Assembly (NCBI RefSeq): GCF_963678635.1
Contig: NC_087067.1
Span: 36,402,686-36,464,685, forward strand
Direction of reading: 5' to 3'
DNA: 62,000 bases
Source of the DNA: Symsagittifera roscoffensis
Lineage: Eukaryota > Xenacoelomorpha > Acoela > Convolutidae
Below are positions 33,540-43,513 of this stretch, in pieces; positions within the stretch are counted from its first letter, which is position 1, and the number at the start of each line of letters is the position of its first letter. A model generated the notes under the pieces. The model was given only the letters and a program-made list of their open reading frames with translations, was not told the DNA's origin and did no database searches. The position numbers were made by a program, and so were the translations under genes.

Positions 33540-35074
33540 CTCTGCTCTTCTACCCTTGGTTTGCAATAAAGTAGAGGGTCCACATCAGGTTCCCCTTTCT
33601 ACAGAAGCTGTTGTTGAGACACAACGTCACATTTTTTCCCAGGTCTTCCTTCAACCTTTCGTATTTTTCTCTCCCGTCACAATTAATCGTTTACAACGTT
33701 CTTTTCACTGCGGTAGTTGCTGCATTCCGTTTTGTCACGAAAGCTGGCTTGAAAACTTCTGATTCTAAGTTCATTTGATACGAACTGTACACTCTGCTGT
33801 GTTTCGACATGTGCTTTTTGGCATACTCGTTCAACCAGGCAGTCTTGTTGGCTCTAAACCATGGCATATTTACTTCCGTCTCCTGGCCCACATTTTCTTT
33901 ACTTTCATCGGAATGTTCGAGATTTGGCACATTGACTCAAAAAGATCTAAAACTTTTGGACAATCAAGTTCTTCTAAATGTTCTTTGGTCGGTGCTTCCT
34001 GTCGATTGCTCTCTTTAACTTGAGCTTCCAGACATCTGATTGCCATCATAACTATTGTTTCGGGCTGTGATGAGTCTGGTAAACCCATGGAGAGCAGCTC
34101 TTCGGAGTCCCAGATCAACACCAGATTACTTCGCCCAGGATATCACCATTTTTGAAGCAAACAATGACATGGGAACTCATCATGTGTCAACGTGATGCTT
34201 ATCCAATTTCCTTTTCCTGACGCTTCCAGCAGTGGCTCCACTTCCATCATCACTGGGCTGATTTTGTCACTATCACACACTGCATTGTAATCTGTTGCTG
34301 TTGATCGATTCTACTTGTGTCTATCAAAATCGCTAAAGTTCCCACTAGCACATCCCATGAACTTCTTTTCAAGTATTGGTATAAATTGTCCTTGGTTCTT
34401 TCTGGAGCTGCGGCAAAAACCTTAAAGAGTAGATCGTAAGATTTTTTTGACATTATCGCAAGTCTTACACATTTGTGCACTGAGAGAGCTTGATCCACTA
34501 TCGTCCTTGTGCTTTTTTCCATCCACTGCCACGAAGTGCACTGGATATCTGCTTTTCAACATTGGAGCCATCGTCGAGCCCACCAGGTATCGAGCTCCAG
34601 ACGGTCTGCGATAAATTTTATTTCCTAGTGCAGTCACTAAATTCACGTCAGCTCCTCTATGATAATCTGCTATTAGTTCTGTTTCCGTTGTCGTTGATGT
34701 TGTCTCGCATGTGATTTTATTCAGTCAAGACCTCCACATATATGACCTTCTATTTCACAGACTCTCACCATACAGCTACCAGGTTTGACCCAGTCTACTG
34801 GTCCCCAGCCAGGCAAATCTACACTGTTCTCTCGGTTGCTCCTAGAGGCTGTAGTCATCAGGTTGTAGTTGATGTTGAGGTCGCGCAAATTGCAATCTGC
34901 AATTAATTCTCTCTGCACTTCCTGCGCCGCTTGGGTACTTAGCGTGGGTACCGTGTTTACCGTGGGTTTTCTTTTCTTAGTCATGCTGTTAGGATGTGGT
35001 TTATGGTATTTAGTACGCTTGCGTTGGTTAGTTTGGATTATTATATAATTCCTTTCCAACCGGGTTAAAGGCAA
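33540..35074 (-). pseudogene. Unknown post-integrase protein, diverged copy B
   Basis: Minus-strand frames starting near 35074 (or the ATG at 34983) match copy A at 15985-17534 in order: EVQRELIADCN, PVDWVKPGSCMVRVCEIEG, YLVGSTMAPMLKSRYPVHF, KCVRLAIMSKK, MMEVEPLLEASG, VLIWDSEELLSMGLPD, LDLFESMCQ, PWFRANKTAWLNEYAKKHM, FVTKRNAATTAVKR and LKEDLGKNVTLCLNNSF. By eye about half of the residues agree in the best blocks. Frameshifts and stops break it (for example near 34560 and 34170), and the C-terminal acidic tail is not clear. The length of about 500 residues agrees with copy A. A TATATATTT about 110 bp upstream may be promoter-like. No pol sequence is found upstream, so this is a 3' part of a related element or an independently mobilised gene. 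Confidence 0.7.
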
Positions 35075-35581
35075 AATTGAAACGTGTGAAATTTGTTAAA
35101 GTTGTTATCAGTGTAAGTTGAAACTCAAATTCATTATTTTAAACAATTCTTTGTTGGCGAGCAGTGCGAATTTGGATAAAATTTTTGGGCGGAAATATAT
35201 AAAAAGCGTCCGTAAAAAGGTTAGTACTGCTATCTGCAATATATGAACGATTTGTAATAATTTACTATTTTTGAAATTAGAAATTTTACTGCTTGATTTG
35301 GGGGTTGAATTTATTAAATTATTTTAAATTTAGGAATATTTACTGTTTTGGGGAAAAGAATTTATATATTAGTTGACTGCTTTGTACGGGATAAGGCAAA
35401 AGTTCAATTATTGTATAGGTTAATAAAAATGAATGAATTTGAAAAAAAGTTTCTGTTTTTTGTTTTGTTTATTTATTTGTAGATGATTGATGATTGTGCC
35501 TATAAAGAATAAGAGAAAACAATGCATAATAATGGCTAGTTTTGTTTGAATTTATTAGTTAAACATTGAATTCATATTACC

Positions 35582-37690
35582 TTAGTCGTCGGTGAAGAAG
35601 CCATGGGGGAAAACATCGTGGATGATATCGTCTGAGGTTAGTAGTTTAGCTAACAAACGAATGATGTGTTTAGTTTGCAAAAGTGGCCCAAGCAATTCAA
35701 GTGCTGTAATGCTGTTACGTTCTTCAGTGTGAGGTGATTGTTCTCACGGTGTGTTTTGTGTGAGGTTATATAATTTGTGATTGTAGCGAGGGTTATATAT
35801 GAACTCTAGGATGGGAATTTCGACGGGCTGAATGAATTCATGAGGGACAATTATTGGGCGGGATTCGTCTACGTTTATGAGTTTGTTTAGTGGGCAGAAG
35901 ATATACATCTGGATGATGGGGTCATAATTTCGGAGGGTGCCTTGTAGGTAAGTGTCTTTAATACAATAGGTGAAGTTAAGTAAAAACGGTGATGTGTATT
36001 TTGAGTTGATGTATTGAAACCTATGGTGAGGTTGTCGTGATGGTGTATTGTGAGTGTAATGACTCTGAAAAAATTTATAAAAAGTGTACGTATGTGTTTG
36101 TTTGGTTCGTAACATGACTTCGTGTGAACAGTGCAAATCACGTTCTTTGGGTGTGAAGAAATGAAATGTTAGTGAAAAATGGTTGAACCTGTTAAAGTAT
36201 GATTCATTTGGTCGGATGATATTGTGGTCGTGATAATCGATGGGTTAGTTATTTGTTTTTGGTGCAGTGAATTTAGTTAGTGATGTTATTAGGAGGTAGA
36301 GTAAAGTGCTGCTTACTTCATTATTATGAGGGGTGTTATATAGTGGTAGTGTTAATGGATTAGTAAAGTGGTAATAAGATGTCTATGAGAGTGTGGGATA
36401 TAAGACATGCTCGTTGACATAGTTGGGTTTTTCATCGTTGGGGTCGGAATGAAAATATGTATTTTGTGGGAAAAAGGCTAGGCATATTTGTAGGAATTCT
36501 TTCGTATTAGTGTGAAGTGGATGATTTATATATGAGGTGGATGTTCCTGGGTTAGATGGGAATGGGGTATTTGGAAATTTTCTTTTGAAGGTTCGGTATG
36601 CGCGGTTGGTACTAGAGGATGGGGTGGATGGAGAAATGGGGTTTTGGGATGGTGTACAATTTGAAATGGGGGTTAGAGTTGATAGATTAGCCGATGTTAG
36701 GGATCGTGAAAGCTGGTGATTAATTAATGTCTGAGTGTGTTGCATTTGTTGTTGTAGTGTTATGAAATTAACTAGTTCATGTGAAATTTAAGTGTGATCT
36801 TGGTCGTTGTTATCGGATGATTCACTAGTTAGAGGGGAATATGTGGGTGTGACGTGCGAAATGGGAGAAGAAGGGGAAAGAGGTTCAATTTTGACTTGGG
36901 AATGGAGAGGTTGAAAGGGAGTTTGGGAAAAGGTCGATGGGCTGGGTTCGAAGTTTACAAATTCGTCGGGTGTTTCAATATCGGAGTTGTTGAATTGAGA
37001 GATGGTGTTCTATACTGTTGTGTTGGAATTAGTATCTGATTTCATGCTGGGTGAAAAGTTTGGATGAGGTGACTGAGGTGGGGGGAAAGCAAGAAGTGGG
37101 ATGATAGGGAGGTTGTTCTGAAGGTTGGCTGGGTGGGAAATTGAAAGATGGAGGGATCCGATATGGCGGCACATCGTGGGCTAAAAAGATGGTTGTTCTG
37201 AGAAGAAAATTTGTGGTACCTGTTTGTTTTATAATTTGTTCGTATGTGTCATCTATATAAGGCTGTTGTGTTGTTATATGTTGGGTTGGGCTTTGTGGAT
37301 AATTTGATCTTGAAGTTATGAGATCTGATAGGGCAATATTTCTAAAGTTTTGTGGTACTAATGATAAGGGTGGTTATGGTTGAGGTTTTGTAATTGTGGT
37401 GCTGTGGGCGTTGTATTTGTGTCGTTTTGTCATGTCATTCGTCATATGCGTTTCTTCGTTTTGAGAATCTTTTACTTAAAATTTCTTTTGTTTGTTCATT
37501 ATCTTTTTTCTTGGTGTTTGTCTTTTTGTTCGTAAATATCTTACTGATTGCCTGTGTGGTGTGATTACGAGGTCGTATTTTTCGTCGTTGATTAAACAAT
37601 TGTGTATTATGATTGTTTGTTTGTTTCCTAAATTGTCTCTTGACATAAGGTTTAGGATGATGGATTCACAATCTGGATAAATGATTCTAA
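35582..37690 (-). pseudogene. Unrecognised gene-like region with disordered Ser/Pro-rich part
   Basis: The minus strand is C/A-rich and open over long stretches, mainly in one frame from about 37170 to the stop at 35584-35582, with about half a dozen stops. The upstream piece (37690-37490, another frame) reads YPDCESIILNLMSRDNLG and looks folded. A long low-complexity part follows, rich in Ser, Pro, Thr and Asn, including VKIEPLSPSSP, a psi-K-x-E sumoylation-like site next to SP motifs. Then come two folded-looking parts (NTKEFLQICLAFFPQNTYF; PIIQMYIFCPLNKLINVDE) and the end ELLGPLLQTKHIIRLLAKLL...GFFTDD. Such a layout would suit a transcription regulator or a viral or transposon structural protein; I cannot tell which. 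The plus strand is strikingly poor in C here. Confidence 0.45.
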
Positions 37691-39877
37691 TGCCTTAAAC
37701 TGTTAGTTCTTACGATTTTTTGTGGTTAGCTCAACTTGGGTCGTTTATTTGGGTTGGGTGAAAGCGTATATCAATTCCGAAGAATGGTTCTTATTTTATG
37801 GTGGCTAATTCTAAGCTAAGATTTCACCTACCTAATCTTACTTGGGGGTATGATTTGTAATCAAGGGTTGCAGATTAGTAAATCGATCCACAAGGTTCAG
37901 GTAAAATTAGAACGCAAGTAGTTCGTTAGATACTATTTTATGACTTACTAAGTTTAAGTGTTTTAGTCTGGGTCATCTAAGAGGAGTGGGATCAAGTGAA
38001 GGATGAGTAACCGAAGTTCTTCACTGTTTAGCTTAAATATAATGGTTAGTTTTTGGCAAAATTTCTGTTAATTTTGGGTTTTTGATAAGGGTTGGGTAGT
38101 GAATCGACGTTTGAGGCCGTTAGACACTAAGTGAAAGGGGAGGGGGAGAACAAAATTGTTCTATTGGATCCAAGGATAGGCCTTGATGATCAGAGATTTA
38201 ATTATTTAGAAATTTAAACTTTAAGATATAATTTAATTGGGAAGACTTGATGATCTGTTGTTTAAATGAAATTAATTTAAGTGAAAGTAAGGATAAGCCT
38301 TGATAGTTTAAAATTAGAGCGTTAAGATTAAGTGTTAGTTTTGGTGATTGTTAATTTTTGAAATTCGTTGTATGTTTAAGGTGATGAAGCTGGGATGATA
38401 TGATGAATTATAAAACTAACAATTTATGATTTATACCAACTAATTTTTGTATTTTTTTAATAAATATTTTTCAAGATGTTATTCAATTTACAGCTGATTT
38501 AAGGAAAACGACAAGTGTTGTTTTTATCAGTCGTTATTGTACAATTAGTAGGTTTAGCGCCATGAAAGGTTATTTGAAAGTATTTTTCATTTCAAATATT
38601 AGGTCAGTAAACGAAAATTTAAATTTACTGCTGGTAGTATTCTAAATACAAAAGTCTGATCTCGTTTTTGTCGTACTATCATGAAATCAATTAGTAGATT
38701 TCTTCCTAGTCGTATGTCGTTTCTTGTTCGACGTCTTCATCCAATACCGGTTAGTTTTCGTATTGTTCGGAATATTGGATCTAATCTATTGAGGCGTAGA
38801 GACATATCTACTAATTTTTTGTCATATAACTTTTTTATGAAATATTGTATTTGTCTGATTCTAATCTAATTTTGTCTAATGCTAGATTAGTTAAGGTCTG
38901 TTTGAGACTTTTGGTTGCACCAGATGAGTTATGTATAGGTTACTGTACTCATAGAGTAATTTCAGATAAAGTACACCGTCTGCTCGTCACGCTATCTTAT
39001 TTTCGGCCGGATAGATTCGTGCAACTTCTTAGTCTAATACCGATCTTAATATACTCTCATATCTCCTAGTCTCAATAGATCTAGTGTACACCGGTTTACG
39101 CGAGTTAGTTCCAGAATGAGAACAACTGTATTCTAAGTTTAATTCAAATTGCTCTGGTGTTGAAACTACAAGTAGTTTCAAGACTTTACAAATAAATAGG
39201 TTGTTAGTTTTGTGGAATATGATTGGTTAGTATTTAGGCAGACCATGTAAAAGGCCATAGGCAGGTCAAGAATGTCTAATATTGTCCGCATTCGGTTCTC
39301 TTTTTGATTAAAACGATTTGAGATCTAAAAATTTCTAGAATTGCCAGGGAGCTTGAATATAAAAGCAGGAAAGCCATGTTACTGGAAAAAAAAAGGTTAC
39401 GAATTAAATCCTTAGTTGTGTTTGGCTAGCAGTACGACTTTAGAATTTTTCAAAAATTGGGAGAGTAGGTTAAAACCGTGTGAGTGATTAAAAGTGTGGT
39501 TGAGGTTTCAACTGCAATAAATCCTTAATACCTAAAAAAAGACTCTGCGCAGGCCATCGCGACAGATCGCCCAGAACTCTTCGCAGCCCTGGTTACTGTT
39601 GCAGTTTCAATAGAATCTTGGTTGCTTTTTGAGACTGATTGATTGTTGTCCCTTTAGCCAGCATTTGTTTCTTGTCCGATTCAGAAATGTGTGGAATTGC
39701 GCATTGAACATAATAGGATTGTCGTTAGCTTGAAAAAATTGTGTGATTATCTACTACAGATTTTGCTCCATTAAGCGAGCGATATATTTTCCAAAATTAC
39801 TAGATGTCGCGCCATGACAATAGTCTGGAGAGAATCTTGCCAACATTATTCTATACTCTTCGGTTTTACAGTGCTGA
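37691..39877. other. No gene seen
   Basis: AT-rich. A less AT-rich patch at 39541-39640 and an open frame of 62 codons at 38681-38869 are not recognisable. Confidence 0.45.
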
Positions 39878-40274
39878 TTTAAATTATCCGGACAAAACGA
39901 ACAAAACTTGAATTTTCAAACGCGTTTTTCTCAAATTGGGTTAAGATTAGACAAAAAGTGAAGAGAACAAAAGTTGCTTAGAATTTCACCAGAATTAACC
40001 CTTCTTAAACTTTGTTGAGCTGCGTAAGAGGCTTCCTGTGATGCAATTTTCGTATAAATTAACAAAGTAGTTCCAGCGTAATTGTTGATTAATTGAAAAA
40101 AGCCAAATTGACCCATTTTTGGGGTAAAGTTTTTGTTAAGAATTTCGGAGAAAAATGGCACCATATTCATTCTTAGAAACTTTTGTTCTCTACACTTTTT
40201 GTCTAATGTTAACCCAATTTGAGAAAAACGCGTTTGAAAATTCAAGTTATGTTCGTTTTGTCCGGATAATTTAA
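39878..40274. mobile_element. Foldback element with inverted repeats of about 105 bp
   Basis: The left arm (39878-39984) and right arm (40168-40274) are near-perfect reverse complements: both contain ATTATCCGGACAAAACGAAC, TTTTCAAACGCGTTTTTCTC and TTAGACAAAAAGTG. A spacer of about 180 bp separates them. TTAA abuts the arms at both ends, so a TTAA target duplication is possible, though TTTAAA is itself palindromic. An open frame spanning it is an effect of the repeat. It would form a long hairpin in RNA. Confidence 0.85.
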
Positions 40275-40379
40275 ATTAGCAATGTATTAATAACTTTCTG
40301 TTTTTAACACTCGGAGTTCTGTATTAAATAAACCGATGGACTAAATTTGGCCTCTTTCCGCTGTCAAGGATTTATCTTT

Positions 40380-40380
<1 letters not shown>

Positions 40381-40417
<37 letters not shown>
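40381..40417. repeat. (GA)n microsatellite
   Basis: About 18 uninterrupted AG dinucleotides. Confidence 0.98.
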
Positions 40418-40690
40418 AAGTCAACAGGTATTCAGCCATCACCAGGTATGTTTTCCGGCGTCATCGGGTAAAGTTTTCTACATCGGATAATAATGTGCTT
40501 TGCTTGGGAACCAAAATTTTGCTCTGAACGGCGGGAAAGGATTTTTTTTACTACCGACGTCTTTGAGGTCGTTCAGAGCATTTATTGGATGCCTACGAGA
40601 ATATTGAATTTACTTGGTTATTCAGTTTCTATGTCGCGCCAAACATGGTTTTTAGTTAATCATATGTAGTGCCATATATGTTTCCATGGT

Positions 40691-40967
40691 ATCCATACGT
40701 CGCGCCATGCATGGTACCATAGTAACCATACGTCGCGCCATGCATGATACCATAGTAACCATACATTGCAAGCTTCCGTGGTGACATATAAATTATCAAC
40801 AGCCCTAGTAAAAGTATCAATATTGTCTAATTTGAAGTCCCCCATACTTTAAAAAAATGTGGAATCATACGTCGCGTCATGCATGGAAAATGTGTTATTT
40901 TAACATAAAAATACGTCGGCAATTTTTCATGGCTTCCATGGAACCATGCATGGTGCGACGTATGGTT
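40691..40967. repeat. 33-bp tandem repeat with inverted copies
   Basis: Units beginning (A/T)CCATACGTCGCGCCATGCAT lie at 40691 and 40725, a third is broken off at 40758, a related direct copy is at 40867-40887 (TCATACGTCGCGTCATGCATGG), and an inverted copy at 40944-40967 (CCATGCATGGTGCGACGTAT). TCGCGCCA also occurs alone at 40635 and 39808. The unit is itself partly palindromic (CCATGCATGG). Confidence 0.8.
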
Positions 40968-41861
40968 GCACATTTTGGTCAACCCGGGGGACAAACAAAA
41001 CTGCAGCTTCGAAAATTATGCTATCGAGACTGTTAGAACATCAAAGCAGCGCCTTGAATGTTTCAACTGATTTGTACTTGTTCCTAAATAATTGTGCTAA
41101 CGCAATTGTTAGTTTTTTTGTGTTTTCAACAGATGTTTTTAAAAAATAAGTTGTAAAGTTTGAGCCGGTAAGATGAAATTTATTTTGAAACTATTTTAAT
41201 CTAATTTGGTTGGGGTAGAACTTTTAAACATGATAGAAATTTACGCTTAATTAGTCTGCGTTTAGCTTCCAGTACCGTCAATTAACTCTTCGAAGCGCAT
41301 ATTAGTCAATAACACTGTTCAGTTGGCAATTTTTAGCTCTCACATTCTTAACAGGAAACTTTGAAAAAACAATTTAAGTTATTTATTGAAATATGTGATT
41401 TGTCTAAGGTTCCGACTTTCGATACGAAAGTAAGGGAATATTTGTGCTCGTGGTGGGTTTTTTTCTTCAGACAAATTTCGACTTTTTAACTAGCCATTTT
41501 TGACGGGATTTTTTAATATCATTCGAAAGGTATTGTTGTCCTGAGCTCAAATTTCACTTGTGATCATTTTTGTAGAGTTACGGGGGTTTAAAAGTTACCA
41601 TTTTGGCCAATTTGGGACAATTAACGCGCGATATAATTCATTTTGTTTTTATTTTTTTAAAGTTATTACTGCTCAAAAGGCAGTCGGAACATTCAGGGCT
41701 TTGCCCTGATACGACCAGTCTTGTTGGGTTATAAAGCAAAAAAATTTACCTAGCAATAAAATTCCTCACTGCGAAAGATGGAGCTACATGACTGTACATA
41801 TCGAGACAAATCCCTGAACGTATCAACTGAAATTTAATTGCTTCGAACTATTTGCTTTTTT

Positions 41862-42775
41862 GTTCCGACTTTAGAAGATGGGTAGGAATTTTGTATTCGG
41901 GTGTTTTTTAGTTTTTTTTCCAAGCAAATTTAAGTATCACAAACATTCATCAGACTGGGTTGAGTGATATATCATATTAAAACCCTTTCAACCGTTATTC
42001 GAACCACAATTAATTGTAAGAAAAATTGCAGTTCCGAGAAAAACCGATTTTAAATTTTTGGTTTTTCGTCTTAATTCGACCAAACAATCGAATATAGCTT
42101 ATTTTAATGGTGGCGTGTCACGGAGCCGAATACCCGGATAGCCGAAAAATAAAATTCGTTCCCGGATAGCCCAAAAATAAGTCCATGTTTTCTCCCCCTT
42201 AATTCAATTTGCGGAGGAAACTGTACGGTTGATCCGATCTAGGATTTGCTCGAGGGGATGGGGTGACAAATGTTTTTAAAAAAGTAGGCCAAAAATGCCG
42301 TTTTTATCATTTTTTGAAGTGCTCCCCTTTAAACTTATCCGGGAATGCGGCTCCGTGGGTATGCACCATTTTAATGGCTTGAAATCTTACAATAGCTATT
42401 TTAAGAGGTAAACACTTAGTTTACTATAGCAACGTTAGTTTCTTTGAAAATTTTAGCGCCTTTTTGGAATCAAAAACTTGTTTTAGTGCTTTTTTGGAAT
42501 CAAAAACAAAGTTCAAAAAACTGTAAGAAAATTTGAAGTTTTTAATTTTTTTTAATTTTTTTTGATTTTCCAGTCGTTTTTTTAGAGAACTTGTTTTTAA
42601 GTTTGTTTATTTTACTATGAATGTCCAGTATGCCGTATCTCTAGTTCAGCTATTTTTATCACACCACGCCGAAAAAAAATTACACTTATATTTAAAACAA
42701 TTTTTTGTTGTTTTTTAAGCCTATGGTTAGAACATTCTGTGCTACTTGCACAGTAGCCGGCTATCCTCTTGTATA
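41862..42775 (+). repeat. Dispersed AT-rich repeat, copy 1
   Basis: Shares long stretches with 56878-57540, 57541-57910 and, inverted, 55578-56200. Landmarks in order: TTGTTCCGAC near the start, CATCAGACTGGGTTGAGTGA, CTTATTTTAATGG, TCACACCACGCC, and an end GCTACTTGCACAGTAGCCGG. It is interrupted by a 257-bp insertion at 42111-42367. No coding capacity; possibly a non-autonomous transposon. Confidence 0.8.
42111..42367. mobile_element. MITE with 10-bp target-site duplication
   Basis: ATTTTAATGG occurs at 42101-42110 and 42368-42377. Inside, inverted ends share CACGGAGCCG(A/C)AT(A/T)CCCGGAT. The other copies of the surrounding repeat have an uninterrupted CTTATTTTAATGGCTT (57165-57185), so the empty site is available in the same window. 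A 9-10-bp duplication suits Mutator-like elements; this is inference. Confidence 0.85.
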
Positions 42776-43028
42776 TTTTAGTAAATGATGAGAATCCAAA
42801 AAAAAAATTTAGCAAACGAGATTTTTTCAGATTTTTTGTTAAGTAATTTTCCCTCAAGCCATATCAAGAACCAGGTGTTGCAATTAATTACGTATCTTAT
42901 TACGTATTTCAGAATTAAAACTAATTTGCCTTAAATCTGGAAAAATTTTTGTTGCAATTTTTAAACCTTCATAACTTCAAAAAATTGAAAGCAGAGGATT
43001 ATGATTTTTCGAATTTGAGCTCAATGCG
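42776..43028. other. No gene seen
   Basis: AT-rich spacer. Confidence 0.4.
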
Positions 43029-43346
43029 TTGATACGTTTCAGATGTGGTTTAAAAACGCTGCTCAAAAAAGACTGGTTAAAAGTTAATCTCGGAGTGAAG
43101 AAAATCCCTCACGAGTCTAAATATTCTGTGACTTTCTTCAAAAATCGAAACAACAAGTGTTTCAACAAAATATGCTTGTTGATCAGAAAGTGCACCATTT
43201 GGCAAATTTATGCACTATTTGAAAAACTAGAGGATGCTTTGGCTTGTACCGTTTCACTATTTAAAATGATGTATAAGAGTATACTTGGGCTAACTATAAA
43301 ACAAACTGAGGGCCTGCTTCAAAGTGCTCTATATAGTAGCGACTAG
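43029..43346 (+). pseudogene. Possible transposase N-terminal fragment
   Basis: A 105-codon frame with KCTIWQIYALFEKLEDAL and YKSILGLTIKQTEGLLQSAL. The second phrase recalls the LRQTEGF region before the first catalytic Asp of IS5-like transposases. No DDE residues are present and the rest is absent. Weak; it could equally be a chance frame. Confidence 0.25.
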
Positions 43347-43513
43347 GCGTGCTCAATATTTTGCACTTGCACTATACAGACATGCCAATTATATATCTTT
43401 AGGAGGCAACACGTGGATTTTTTGTCTAGCTTTGGGCTAGATTCGTTGACCTTTGACCGGGCAACAACTGTGTTTGTAAGATATAAAAATTTATTAACTA
43501 AGTTAAAGCATTG

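Noticed and set aside
33268-34023. Plus-strand ORFs at 33268-33513, 33556-33762 and 33775-34023
   Set aside because: They are the antisense of copy B of the unknown protein or of its 3' flank.
39931-40245. 104-codon minus-strand ORF as a gene
   Set aside because: It spans the two arms of the foldback element and reflects its inverted repeats.
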